This document shows positions 53,203-62,092 of a stretch of DNA of 64,000 nucleotides, piece after piece. The notes below the pieces were generated by a model, which did not search any database, was not told the origin of the DNA, and saw only the letters and a program-made list of their open reading frames with translations. The position numbers and the translations under genes were made by a program. The number at the start of each line of letters is the position of its first letter. The first letter of the stretch is position 1. This DNA comes from JBGSOV01 sp964558715 (GTDB lineage: Bacteria; Patescibacteriota; Gracilibacteria; CAIRYL01; GCA-016699755): assembly GCA_964558715.1 (NCBI GenBank), contig CAZLFD010000002.1, positions 1 through 64,000 of the forward strand, in the 5' to 3' direction.

Positions 53203-53622
53203 ATGCCAACGGTCAACCAACTTATTCGCAATCCGCGCAAGAAAGTCACGAAAAAGAGTAAATCTCCTGCTCTGCAAAACACCTTTAATACGCTCAAGTC
53301 CGAACCAGTCAAACTGCGTAATGGTGCTCCACAAAAGCGTGGTGTGTGTGTGAGGGTCACGACGATGACACCAAAAAAACCGAATTCAGCTCTGCGAAAA
53401 GTAGCTCGTGTACGTTTGACGAACGGGATGGAAGTAAATGCCTACATTATGGGAGAAGGCCACAATCTACAAGAGCATAGCGTAGTACTGGTACGCGGCG
53501 GTCGTGTAAAAGACTTGCCGGGTGTACGCTACCATATTGTTCGCGGTACGCTCGACTCAGAAGGCGTTAAAAACCGTCAGAAATCACGCAGCCTCTATGG
53601 CACAAAAGCTCCTAAGAAATAA
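53203..53622 (+). CDS. rpsL: Ribosomal protein uS12
   Basis: 139 residues from MPTVNQLIRNPRKK; an upstream in-frame ATG at 53167 would add 12 residues (MPRRFNFSPQKY) not found in the family. The loop between NPRKKVTKKSKSPAL and RGVCVRV is longer than in E. coli, as in many Gram-positives. The decoding loops are wild type: TPKKPNSALRK and GRVKDLPGVRYH, with both lysines tied to streptomycin sensitivity. Start of a reduced str operon: rpsG follows after 14 bases but fusA and tuf are not next to it. Confidence 0.97.
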   Translation: MPTVNQLIRNPRKKVTKKSKSPALQNTFNTLKSEPVKLRNGAPQKRGVCVRVTTMTPKKPNSALRKVARVRLTNGMEVNAYIMGEGHNLQEHSVVLVRGGRVKDLPGVRYHIVRGTLDSEGVKNRQKSRSLYGTKAPKK

Positions 53623-53636
53623 TCTTTTTCATTGAA

Positions 53637-54092
53637 ATGCCTCAAAAACGCGTCAATTTCGTTCCCGAACAATCAAGTGAACTGCTCGAGAAATTCATCA
53701 ATTGTCTGATGCAAGACGGTAAAAAGCATCTTGCTCGCCGTATTCTCGCGGATACGTTTTTGATTATCAAAGAAAAAGATGCTCAGCGCGACCCTAAAGA
53801 GGTTTTTGAATTCGCTCTGCGTAATATCATGCCGAATATCGAAGTTCGCCCAAAACGTGTTGGTGGGGCTATTTATCAGATTCCTGTCGAAGTTCATCCT
53901 CATCGCCAGCGCACCTTGGCGATACGTTGGATCATTTCTGCAGCCCGTGCCCGTAAAGGCACTATGGCTCAGCGCCTAGCTGCCGAAGTAATGGATGCGG
54001 TCAACGACCAGGGAGCTGCATTTAAGAAAAAGGAAAACGTGAAGCAGATGGCAAAAGCCAACAAGGCCTTCGCTCACTTCGCCCGCTTTTAG
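53637..54092 (+). CDS. rpsG: Ribosomal protein uS7
   Basis: 151 residues, close to the usual 156. NFVPEQSSELLEKFINCLMQ, DGKKHLARRILADTF, NIMPNIEVRPKRVGGAIYQIP, RTLAIRWIISAARARKG, and GAAFKKKENVKQMAKANKAFAHFA are family motifs. Binds the 3' major domain of 16S rRNA and starts 30S head assembly. It follows rpsL after 14 bases. No fusA follows; the next gene is ilvN after 95 bases. Confidence 0.97.
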   Translation: MPQKRVNFVPEQSSELLEKFINCLMQDGKKHLARRILADTFLIIKEKDAQRDPKEVFEFALRNIMPNIEVRPKRVGGAIYQIPVEVHPHRQRTLAIRWIISAARARKGTMAQRLAAEVMDAVNDQGAAFKKKENVKQMAKANKAFAHFARF

Positions 54093-54187
54093 TCTTAACA
54101 AGATAGGAAAGGGCTCGAAATGCAGTCGCTTTTTGTGGTATATTAAATCTTGCCTTACGGCGTATTTCTTACAACCTATCGCTTGCA

Positions 54188-54697
54188 ATGAGTCATCAGC
54201 ATGTACTTGTCGCGCTTGTTGAAAACAAATCAGGAGTCCTGAATCGAGTATCTTCGCTTTTTCGTAAGCGCCAGTTCAATATTGACTCACTAACTGTTGG
54301 GCGCACTGAAAACCCCGATCTTTCGCGCATGACAATTGCAGTAGATGGCAGTAAAACAAATGTGGAACAGGTGATCAAACAGCTCTATAAAATTGTGAAC
54401 GTACTCAAGGTCTCAAATGTAACACAAGATGAAACGGTGATCCGCGAAACGCTGCTCATAAAAGTACATGCCACAAAATCACTGCGAACAGAAGTACTGC
54501 AGTTTGGTGATGTCTTTCGTGCCAAAACAGTGGATATTTCACCGGACGCGCTGATATTTGAGTTGACGACGCGACCAGCTAAGATCGATGCATTTATTGA
54601 AGCTATGCGCCCCTTTGGAATCCGCGAAATGGTTCGCACCGGCGTAACAGCGATGAACCGCGGCAAAAGCGGCGAGGTAAAGGTAAAGGAGCAGTAA
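54188..54697 (+). CDS. ilvN: Acetolactate synthase small (regulatory) subunit
   Basis: 169 residues with the two-part layout of IlvN/IlvH: an N-terminal ACT domain (HVLVALVENKSGVLNRVSSL, FRKRQFNIDSLTVGRTE, with the valine-binding Asn/Gly region) and a C-terminal domain (VIRETLLIKVHATKSLRTEV, FELTTRPAKIDAFIEAMRPF, GIREMVRTGVTAMNRG). It activates and gives valine feedback to the catalytic subunit IlvB/IlvI, which is not in the window. A TATATT at 54139-54144 may be its -10. Its place after rpsG, and away from ilvB and ilvC, is unusual. Confidence 0.93.
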   Translation: MSHQHVLVALVENKSGVLNRVSSLFRKRQFNIDSLTVGRTENPDLSRMTIAVDGSKTNVEQVIKQLYKIVNVLKVSNVTQDETVIRETLLIKVHATKSLRTEVLQFGDVFRAKTVDISPDALIFELTTRPAKIDAFIEAMRPFGIREMVRTGVTAMNRGKSGEVKVKEQ

Positions 54698-54784
54698 TCA
54701 AGAAACAAGTATACGGTGGACTGGAAACAGGGACTGATATGCTTGCTTATTCGAGCAGGTTTTTGCAATAATCTCCTCCGCCGT

Positions 54785-54871
54785 GCCGACGTGGCGGAAT
54801 TGGTAGACGCGCATGACTCAGACTCATGTGAGAGCAATCTCGTGGAGGTTCGATTCCTCTCGTCGGCACCA
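54785..54871 (+). tRNA. tRNA-Leu (CAG)
   Basis: 87 bases including CCA, with a long variable arm as expected for class II tRNAs. Acceptor arm GCCGACG/CGTCGGC, anticodon arm CATGA/TCATG with loop CTCAGAC and anticodon CAG at 54819-54821, T arm GGTTCGATTCC. A TTGCTT (54743) and AATAAT (54767) pair spaced 18 bases may be its promoter. Confidence 0.97.
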
Positions 54872-54891
54872 CTTCAGTGGGAGTAGATCTA

Positions 54892-55512
54892 GATATTAAA
54901 AGCTACTTTGACCAGAGAATCATTTCTCTTCAGATACTCTAAAATATGGAAGTGTTTTTGCGCAGATACTGATGCCTCAAAAACAGCAAGACTTCTAGAA
55001 ATAAATCATCGAACTGTGGATCGATATTTCAATATCTTCCCAGAAAAATAACTCTTCATGCTATCGCTCAAAGTAAAGAGTCAGGAGGGTTTGAACTCGA
55101 TGAAAGTTATTTCGGAGTCAAACAAGCACGAGGCACGGGGCAAGCGCGGCAGAGGAGTAGCGGGAAAAACACCGGTATTCGGAATACTGAAAGGGGATGG
55201 AAAAGTATCAGTGACTATCGTTAAAAAAATGTAGCAGAAAAGAGTTATTGCCCATAATACAGGGAAAAATACTGGAATACGCATCTATACATACGGATGG
55301 TTAGAGAGCATACGATGGACTACTTTTGAATGGATATGATCACTACCCGTGTTTACCATTCACACGATGAATTTGCTCGAGGAAAATGCCATGTAAATGT
55401 CACAGGAATCATTCTGGTCTTTTGCCAAGAGAAGACTTTCTCAATTCAATGGCATTGCCTCTCAAAAGTCAATTTTGATCTGAAAGAATGTGAATTTCGC
55501 TGAAACTGCAAA
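54892..55512 (+). pseudogene. Decayed IS1595-family (ISXO2-like) transposase
   Basis: No open frame survives, but translated pieces in shifting frames match an ISXO2-like DDE transposase in order: TDASKTARLLEINHRTVDRY (helix-turn-helix, from 54970), GGFELDESYFGVK (first catalytic Asp, from 55086), then after a frameshift GKRGRGVAGKTPVFGILKGD (from 55138), a TYGW piece where DGW is expected (about 55292), and ESFWSFAKRRLSQFNGI (from 55405), ending near LKECEFR (55478). Several frameshifts and stops are needed. It lies between tRNA-Leu and tRNA-Pro. I could not identify terminal inverted repeats. Clearly richer in A+T than the neighbours. Confidence 0.85.
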
Positions 55513-55609
55513 GACCACAGTATCTACGATATAATGCTCAAGATTCTGAAGAAATTTTAGAATCTGCTACTCAAGAGCCTTGGAAAAAAAGCTGCTGAAA
55601 GAGAAAATC

Positions 55610-55686
55610 TGGTCGGGGCGACTGGACTCGAACCAGCGACCACACGCACCCCATGCGTGTATTCTAGCCAACTGAACTACGCCCCG
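55610..55686 (-). tRNA. tRNA-Pro (GGG)
   Basis: 77 bases with CCA. Acceptor arm CGGGGCG/CGCCCCG, anticodon arm CACGC/GCGTG with loop ATGGGGT and anticodon GGG, and T arm GCTGGTTCGAGTCCAGT (one G-T pair). On the opposite strand to tRNA-Leu and the transposase remnant. Confidence 0.95.
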
Positions 55687-55848
55687 GTACCAGTTATGAG
55701 CGAACAGTTGTAAGCTGCAAGAATTCGAGAGGATCAGCAGACTACAACCGTCAATGCATATTTATCCTGAAACAGATAAAACAGCGGTAGCAAATGTAAC
55801 AAAATCCGCTTGCGTAAGCGAGTCGTTTTCCGTAAAGCTATGAGGCGG

Positions 55849-57189
55849 ATGAAATTCATTTTCTCAGCATGTCTCACGGCTATCACCTTCTTGGCGCCAA
55901 TCAGCGTTCAAGCACAAAATGAGCCGCCGCCAGAATGGCTGCGCACCATCACATTTTATCACGAGATTTACGAATACAAACTGCCATTGGCAAAGTACCC
56001 CGAATATTTTCAGCAAGTCTCGGTCGATTCGATACCAATCGCGGCTGACGGTCTTTGCTATTGGAACCCTCAAGAAACTGAACCGGAAAAAAATGCTGCT
56101 GAAAAGGCGACTGATGCACATTGGGAACTGAATAAAGCCGAGCTGGAGCAATTCTTTGCTGAATTTATCAACTCGCAAGTAGAGCGCGAGCCGACAGATG
56201 TGCGTATTTATCGCGATGAAAATGGAGAAATAGCCTTTGAAGGTGCCGCAAACTTTGGGAAAAAAGTGGATGTACCGCAGGCGATATCACTACTCGAAAC
56301 CGCGCTGAATGAAGGCATCGAGCGAATCGAACTACCTGTAAATCTGGTGCAACCAGAATTTATAGTAGAAGACGATGAACTCCGTGAACTCGGGATTAAA
56401 GAAATCGTATCGGTGGGCGAATCTGACTTTACCGGTAGCTCGCTCGCTCGCATGCAAAACATAGAGGTCGGCTCAGATCAGTTTAACGGCATGCTCATAA
56501 AACCGGGGGACGTCGCCAGTTTTAATGATAATCTCGGTGCCGTTACCGCCGCCCAAGGGTATTTGCCGGAATTAGTGATTATCGGACCGAAGTTGGAGAA
56601 AGAATACGGTGGTGGTTTGTGTCAGGTAAGCAGCACCGCTTTTCGTGCCGCTTTGCTCGCAGGTTTGCCGATTGTCGAGCGCCATCCGCATTCTTTTGCC
56701 GTAAGCTATTACGCACCATTCGGCACCGATGCGACCATTTACCCGGGGCACAAAGACCTGCGTTTTAGTAACGACACGCAAGGAGCGATTCTCGTGCAGA
56801 CGACCATGGATCGAGATAATCAGAAACTACGTTTTCATTTTTACGGTTCGAAAGACGACCGCAAGGTAAAAGTGTTTGGACCCGAAATCGGCCGCCATGT
56901 GGGGCCATTGCCAGCAAGAAGTGAAGTGAGCACCAATCTGGCACCGGGTGAAACGCAATGGCTTAGCAAAGCTGTTGCCGGATTTGATACCATTTGGCGC
57001 CGGGTCGTGATTCCACCGACAACAAAAACAGTTGAGGATGTCGCGACTCCGACACCAGAAGTCGTTGCAGAAAATACAGAAGCAGATCCGAGACTCGTCT
57101 ATGAGTTCTTTTCACGCTATCAACCACGAGCGAATTGGAGTGTGACAGGTGTCGCGTCTGAACCAATGGCAGAAGGGTCATCGATTTAG
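55849..57189 (+). CDS. vanW: VanW-family cell wall protein
   Basis: 446 residues from the ATG at 55849, which gives a clean signal peptide (MKFIFSACLTAITFLAPISV then QAQ). A putative peptidoglycan-binding region (VDVPQAISLLETALNEGIER, about 130-165) is followed by the VanW core: SDFTGSSLARMQNIEVGSDQ, FNGMLIKPGDVASFNDNLG, YGGGLCQVSSTAFRAALLAG and ERHPHSFAVSYY. The C-terminal 60 residues are proline- and Thr-rich. VanW proteins occur widely in wall-building bacteria without vancomycin resistance; their biochemical role is not settled. The frame is also open to a TTG at 55810 and an ATG at 55840. Confidence 0.88.
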   Translation: MKFIFSACLTAITFLAPISVQAQNEPPPEWLRTITFYHEIYEYKLPLAKYPEYFQQVSVDSIPIAADGLCYWNPQETEPEKNAAEKATDAHWELNKAELEQFFAEFINSQVEREPTDVRIYRDENGEIAFEGAANFGKKVDVPQAISLLETALNEGIERIELPVNLVQPEFIVEDDELRELGIKEIVSVGESDFTGSSLARMQNIEVGSDQFNGMLIKPGDVASFNDNLGAVTAAQGYLPELVIIGPKLEKEYGGGLCQVSSTAFRAALLAGLPIVERHPHSFAVSYYAPFGTDATIYPGHKDLRFSNDTQGAILVQTTMDRDNQKLRFHFYGSKDDRKVKVFGPEIGRHVGPLPARSEVSTNLAPGETQWLSKAVAGFDTIWRRVVIPPTTKTVEDVATPTPEVVAENTEADPRLVYEFFSRYQPRANWSVTGVASEPMAEGSSI

Positions 57190-57207
57190 TGGGCGCGATT
57201 TGGGTAG

Positions 57208-57400
57208 AGCCTTCCCTTTTGAGAGGGGGTAGATATTTCATTCAATAACTCTTCCCAGTCCCCCATCTGCTCGAGTCTGTCTTTGACACTGAGGTTTAGA
57301 ACCACCTCGAGGGCTTCTCGCTTCGCCATGACTAGACGGCACAAGTCGCACGCCAAAACCAGCCCTGTTTGCTGTTCACAGTTTGCTAATTCTACACTTT
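57208..57400. repeat. Intergenic block with family A remnant and family B words
   Basis: A worn family A copy (TTCCCTTTTGAGAGGGGGTA and CTTCCCAGTCCCCCA), a CGAGGGCTTCTCGCTTCGCC fragment, and family B words at 57360-57390 (CAGCCCTGTTTGCTGTTCAC, AGTTTGCTAA). The gap 57190-57425 holds nothing else evident. Confidence 0.4.
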
Positions 57401-57425
57401 ATATTCTTGTTGCTGCCGGGGCTTG

Positions 57426-58508
57426 TCAAAGCAAATACATACTATCCGCGTGCACAAATATTTTTCCCTTTGTATCACCAGCCATCATACTGCGGCGCAT
57501 TTCGTGTGCGCTGACCTTGGCAACACCACGACCGATCTGATTATCAGATTCAGAGAGAATCGCAATCGCGTTACCTTCGTCGAAATTCCCCTCTACGTCT
57601 TGTACGCCCACACCCAGAATTGAAACACCAGACCGCTTTTCATGCAAAATCTTTTCGAGCGGCGCATCAATGGTAATCGAACCAAACTCCGCCGCACCAG
57701 CGGCGAGCCACACGCGAATGCCGGCCTTTTTTTTGGTTTGGCTGGGCACAAAGCGCGTACCGACATTTTCTCCGCCAACGATCTTTTGCAAAATATCCGC
57801 ATCCCTGCTGCTCGCGAGAACCATTTCGATGCCGACCTGATTCATCACTTTGGCAGAATTGATCTTGCTCTGCATTCCGCCTAGGCCGAATTCACTTTTC
57901 TCAGATTTAACGTAACTTTCAACTTCGGGGGTGATCTCTTCGATGACGTTAAGGATTTTAGAATCTGGATCATGTGGATGCCCGGTATACAGACCCTTTA
58001 CGTTGCTAAGTAGAATAAGATGATCGGCGCACATCATACCAGCAATAAAGCTAGCGACCTGGTCGTTGTCAGAAAAATCGAGCTCTTCAGGTGTCAGAAA
58101 ATCGTTCTCATTAACTACAGGGAGAATATCGCCCGTGAGCATTTTTTCGAGGATCGTGCGCATCGCCAATTGGCGATCGCGGCTGGCGAAGTCACTCCGA
58201 GTAACTAAGCCTTGCGCTACCACAATGCCATATTTTTGGAACTCTTCACGCAAGCGCTGCATCAATTGCGGCTGCCCTACCGCACTGCGGATTTGCGCGA
58301 GTTCGGTTTTGGTGAGGCGGCCGATATCGTTCGGATCAAACTCTTTGCGCCCCAATCCCACAGAACCGGAACACACGAGCGCAACATAATTGCCACTTTT
58401 GCGTAGCTCGGCAACACCGCGCGATAGGTTTGCGAGTACTTCTGCATCGATCTCGCCGGCATCCGTGAGAATTGCATTGGTGCCGATTTTTACGACAGTA
58501 ATATTCAT
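57426..58508 (-). CDS. proB: Glutamate 5-kinase
   Basis: 360 residues: first step of proline synthesis, phosphorylating glutamate. An amino-acid-kinase domain (MNITVVKIGTNAILTDAGEI, ALVCSGSVGLGR, QGLVTRSDFASRDRQLAMRT, PVVNENDFLTPEELDFSDND, GGMQSKINSAKVMNQVGIEM) is followed by a C-terminal PUA domain (about 280-360, GSITIDAPLEKILHEKRSGV to GKIFVHADS). Full length. proA and proC are not in the window. With IlvE and isocitrate dehydrogenase it ties into glutamate use. Confidence 0.95.
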   Translation of the reverse strand: MNITVVKIGTNAILTDAGEIDAEVLANLSRGVAELRKSGNYVALVCSGSVGLGRKEFDPNDIGRLTKTELAQIRSAVGQPQLMQRLREEFQKYGIVVAQGLVTRSDFASRDRQLAMRTILEKMLTGDILPVVNENDFLTPEELDFSDNDQVASFIAGMMCADHLILLSNVKGLYTGHPHDPDSKILNVIEEITPEVESYVKSEKSEFGLGGMQSKINSAKVMNQVGIEMVLASSRDADILQKIVGGENVGTRFVPSQTKKKAGIRVWLAAGAAEFGSITIDAPLEKILHEKRSGVSILGVGVQDVEGNFDEGNAIAILSESDNQIGRGVAKVSAHEMRRSMMAGDTKGKIFVHADSMYLL

Positions 58509-58615
58509 GGACTAGCAATCAGCAATTGGCGATCAGAAATTCGGATAATGGCTTCTTGACACAGATCTTCCCCAACTTTTGCATAGAGGGAGACAAAGGG
58601 GGAGTTCTGGGTTAA
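58509..58615. repeat. Family B words followed by a family A remnant
   Basis: CTAGCAATCAGCAATTGGCG then ATCAGAAATTC (58511-58541) is a family B cluster; CTTCCCCAACTTTTGCATAG, AGGGAGACAAAGGGGGAGTT (58567-58606) is a worn family A copy. Both lie between divergent proB and the sugar transferase gene. Confidence 0.4.
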
Positions 58616-58705
58616 ATGCATAAACTGGATTGCAAACAATTTCACCACTGATTGTGCGGGCATCGGGCTATTTTTTCAAACTGAAATCTATGCGAGAATG
58701 ATAAA

Positions 58706-60076
58706 GTGAAACGATTCGATATTAGTTTTGTGCTGGCGCGGATTCCGCTTGATTTCGTGGCTGCATTTGCTGCCTGGTGGCTGGCGCGTACCGTGCGGCC
58801 ATACACCGACCTAGTGCCGTATTTGCACGTGTGGTTCGACCCGAAATTCGTACCCGATGCGAGTTTCTTTTTGCCGTTTTCACTTGCCTCGGCTGGCGCA
58901 TTTATAGTGATTCTTGCCCTCCTCAAGGCCTATCGCTGCGAAGACCCACCAGGTTGGAGCGAAGACTTACGCAATCTTACTCTTGGCTCGATTTTTTGGG
59001 GCATGGCGCTGGTCAGCTTTTTTGCGCTTGCCTACCGTGAGCCAATCTTTTCACGCATGATGCTCGCGCAGGCGATGGTGTTTGTCATCATCTTCGCCAT
59101 TTTAGTGCGCGTCGGATTGCACTATGTCAAAAAAACCTTTTGGCAGGCCGGGCTTGGCACATCGCGCATCGCTCTGCTGGGGTCAGACAAAGCCCGCAAA
59201 GAGTTTCGCTTGCTCATCGCAACTACGCCGCGCTTTCAGCTCGTGAGTGAAACGCAGGAGATTGGTGGAATCAAAGTACGGCATGTTGATGAAATCTGGC
59301 ATGTCGATCACGAATTAGCAGGAGAGCGCGAACAACAACTGCGCGAGCTCTGTTATCGGGAACACAAGATATTCCGTTTTGTTCCCGCATCATCTATGGC
59401 TTTTGCGCGCATAGAAATGCTGATTCTTGAAGGTACACCCTTGCTCTATCCGATTTCAGCATCGCTGACCGGTTGGGGCCGTATCGCAAAACGCGGATTA
59501 GATACTCTTCTCTCATCACTTGCACTGATTGCTTTATCGCCATTTCTGCTGGTACTCGGATTAGGAGTGAAACTGACCTCTGCTGGGCCGATGCTTTATG
59601 GCAGCCAGCGTATAGGCCGCGATGGTAAGTCGTTCACCATGTGGAAGTTTCGCTCGATGGTGGCAGATGCAGAACAAAGGCGCTCGGCTTTATCGGAAGA
59701 TAATCACCGTGCCGACGGACCGTTTTTTAAGATCAAGAACGACCCACGAATTACGAAATTTGGCAAGATTTTGCGCCGCTTTTCGCTGGATGAACTGCCA
59801 CAGCTTTGGAATGTGCTCATCGGCGATATGTCGCTTGTCGGTTCTCGCCCGCATTTTGCGGAAGAGTTAGAGCAGATTCCATCGGAGTTTCGCCGCACCC
59901 TTGCCATGCGCCCAGGGCTGACGGGCCTTGCGCAAACGTCGGGGCGTAGCGATCTCCCCTTTGCGCGTGAAATGGAGCTCGATTTGTATTATCTGGAACA
60001 TTGGAGTGTGTGGCTCGATTTAAAGATTCTCCTCAAAACCATGTGGGTGATTGTGCGTGGGAAGGGAGCAGATTAA
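58706..60076 (+). CDS. Polyprenyl glycosylphosphotransferase (sugar transferase)
   Basis: 456 residues, GTG start. N-terminal membrane helices (about 10-30, 50-72, 95-115 and 120-140), a soluble middle, then the bacterial sugar transferase domain from about 270: KRGLDTLLSSLALIALSPFL (membrane re-entrant helix), YGSQRIGRDGKSFTMWKFRS, the catalytic DE in FSLDELPQLWNVLIGDMSLV, GSRPHF, and MRPGLTGLAQTSGR. Transfers a sugar 1-phosphate to undecaprenyl phosphate, the first step in making exopolysaccharide, a glycan for glycoproteins or the wall polymer that SLH domains bind. No other glycan genes are in the window. Confidence 0.9.
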   Translation: MKRFDISFVLARIPLDFVAAFAAWWLARTVRPYTDLVPYLHVWFDPKFVPDASFFLPFSLASAGAFIVILALLKAYRCEDPPGWSEDLRNLTLGSIFWGMALVSFFALAYREPIFSRMMLAQAMVFVIIFAILVRVGLHYVKKTFWQAGLGTSRIALLGSDKARKEFRLLIATTPRFQLVSETQEIGGIKVRHVDEIWHVDHELAGEREQQLRELCYREHKIFRFVPASSMAFARIEMLILEGTPLLYPISASLTGWGRIAKRGLDTLLSSLALIALSPFLLVLGLGVKLTSAGPMLYGSQRIGRDGKSFTMWKFRSMVADAEQRRSALSEDNHRADGPFFKIKNDPRITKFGKILRRFSLDELPQLWNVLIGDMSLVGSRPHFAEELEQIPSEFRRTLAMRPGLTGLAQTSGRSDLPFAREMELDLYYLEHWSVWLDLKILLKTMWVIVRGKGAD

Positions 60077-60137
60077 AACTAGTCACAAATAAATCGTTGA
60101 CTGACCATTCTGTCCGCATATCGTCAAGCTTTGCTGA

Positions 60138-60166
60138 TTGCAAAATCAGTGGAAAATCGCTAGAAT
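60138..60166 (+). promoter_or_regulatory. Promoter of the MacAB-like operon
   Basis: TTGCAA (60138-60143), exactly 17 bases, TAGAAT (60161-60166), 21 bases before the ATG at 60188. The -35 lies inside a family B-like stretch (TTTGCTGATTGCAAAATCAG). Confidence 0.6.
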
Positions 60167-60187
60167 AAACGAAATATAAAAATAAAC

Positions 60188-62092
60188 ATGCTCTCAAGAT
60201 CGGTGAAAAAATGGCTGCGCCGAATTGTTATAATTGCGTTGATTGGGAGTGGGATCGGCTATTTTGCTTTTGGCCGCGATAAACAAGTTACGTATGTGAC
60301 CGAAAAAGCGACGCTACGCGATGTACGCGAAATCGTGGATGTGGCTGGTTCAGTAGAAGCGAATGAATCCGTTTCATTACGGTTTCAATCGGGCGGAAAG
60401 ATCGCCACTATCGCCGCGAAGGTCGGCGATGCGGTGGAAGCAGGAACAGTACTCGGCAGCCTAGACGCGACGCTTGCGGGCATCGAAGTGCAAAAAGCCG
60501 AAGCCAGTTTGGCAGCTGCTCAAGCAGAGCTGAATTTGATCTACGCCGGGCCGGCAAATACCGAGCAGGCAATCTACAAAACCGACATCGACGATGCGGA
60601 GTTGGCTCTAACACATGCCGCCAAAAGTTTGGTGGATGTAAATCGCTCGAACGAACGCAAGCTCGAGAAAGCTGAGCAAGAAGTCGCCAATGCAAAAGTG
60701 GCTATTGCCAATACTGAAATAGCGTTGGCAAACGCCAAAAACACCAGCGGTACCTCTAGCGAAATCGCCGATAAAGGCCTGAGTGACATTTTTGAAGATG
60801 CCGAAAACGATATCCGCAGTGCTCTCGATACTATTGAACAGGCGATTTCGACCGCCGCTACTATTATGGACGATGACAGCAGCGAAGGCCGCCAACGTCG
60901 TATTTACTTGGGCTTCAAAAATCCTCAAAGCAAAATCACCGCAAATAATTCTCTCAAGTATCTGCATTCGGTCTACAATTCACTTGCCGATGATTTCACC
61001 ACAGCGCAAAACGATTGGACTGCCAAAACGATTGCCGAGATGATTAAGCAAACGGAATCTGCTCTACTCGGCACCAAAGATCTAATGGATGATGTGTTCG
61101 CCGTACTCGAAAGTTCAGCAGAAAGTACCCTGCTTACAGAAACAGTTATCGAGCGCTTTAAGACCGATGTCGTAAGAGAGCGTAGCAGTTTGCTGAGCAA
61201 TGTAGATAACATCCGCTCGACCGAGCAGACCATCGACGATGCGGTGCTAAATATCACATCGACCGGAGCAACGACGACTAGCAGCGTCGATACGGCAGAA
61301 GCAGCCCTCAGTGATGCTGAAAGTCGTTTAGCAATTGCCGAGCGAGCACTCGCGGAATTAAAAGTACAAAACACCATCAGTGCCAACAACGCCAAAAAAG
61401 ATATCGAGTTGAAGAAATTACGCGTGCGCCGTGCCGAAGAATCGCTCGCAAAGTTAATCGCGCAACCACGCGGGGTGGATGCAGCGGCGGCACAAGCCCG
61501 CGTACAACAAGCAAGAGCGACTGTGCGCCAGGCGCAAAAACAATACGACGACATGTTTCTGGTTTCTCCGGTAAACGGTGTCGTGACCGCAGTAAACAGC
61601 AAACTCGGCGAAAATATCAGCGTTTCAGAGACCTTCGCAGAAGTAATGACAGATGAATTGCAAATTACCGCCAATATTTCTGAGACAGACGTGGCGAAGA
61701 TTGCCAAGGGCGCGACTGTCGAAATCACCTTCGATGCCTTGCCGCGCAACCTTGTGTTTAGCGGCACAGTAGTCGATATCGACCCTGCAGAAACTGTGAT
61801 TCAGGGCGTCATCTATTACCAGGCAACCGTTACCTTTGAGGCCGAAGATGCGCGCATCAAGTCTGGCATGACGGCGGATTTAGAAGTGCTCGTCGACAAG
61901 CAGCTTGATGCGTTGAGTGTTACTCCGGGAGCGATTCAGTACGAAGGCGATGTTCCGTTTTTGTATGTTTTAGAAAATGGCGAAAAAATCCACCGCGAAA
62001 TCGAGGTCGGGCTCGAAGGCAACGATGCAGTCGAAATTGTTTCAGGAATTGAAGAAAACGAACGCGTTGTCCTCTACGAAGAAGAGGAATGA
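60188..62092 (+). CDS. Periplasmic-adaptor-type (HlyD/MacA) subunit of an ABC exporter
   Basis: 634 residues, longer than the usual 370-400 of MacA. One N-terminal membrane helix (about 13-30, IVIIALIGSGIGYFAFG), a barrel-sandwich half (SVSLRFQSGGKIATIAAKVG, DAVEAGTVLGSLD), a very long coiled coil (about 95-440, with two Ala/Glu/Lys-rich blocks and an insert in between), the returning half (MFLVSPVNGVVTAVNSKLGE, NISVSET) and the beta-barrel domain (ANISETDVAKIAKGATVEIT). It would link the MacB-like pump to the cell surface. Its stop overlaps the ATPase start (ATGA). No outer-membrane TolC partner is visible. Confidence 0.88.
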   Translation: MLSRSVKKWLRRIVIIALIGSGIGYFAFGRDKQVTYVTEKATLRDVREIVDVAGSVEANESVSLRFQSGGKIATIAAKVGDAVEAGTVLGSLDATLAGIEVQKAEASLAAAQAELNLIYAGPANTEQAIYKTDIDDAELALTHAAKSLVDVNRSNERKLEKAEQEVANAKVAIANTEIALANAKNTSGTSSEIADKGLSDIFEDAENDIRSALDTIEQAISTAATIMDDDSSEGRQRRIYLGFKNPQSKITANNSLKYLHSVYNSLADDFTTAQNDWTAKTIAEMIKQTESALLGTKDLMDDVFAVLESSAESTLLTETVIERFKTDVVRERSSLLSNVDNIRSTEQTIDDAVLNITSTGATTTSSVDTAEAALSDAESRLAIAERALAELKVQNTISANNAKKDIELKKLRVRRAEESLAKLIAQPRGVDAAAAQARVQQARATVRQAQKQYDDMFLVSPVNGVVTAVNSKLGENISVSETFAEVMTDELQITANISETDVAKIAKGATVEITFDALPRNLVFSGTVVDIDPAETVIQGVIYYQATVTFEAEDARIKSGMTADLEVLVDKQLDALSVTPGAIQYEGDVPFLYVLENGEKIHREIEVGLEGNDAVEIVSGIEENERVVLYEEEE

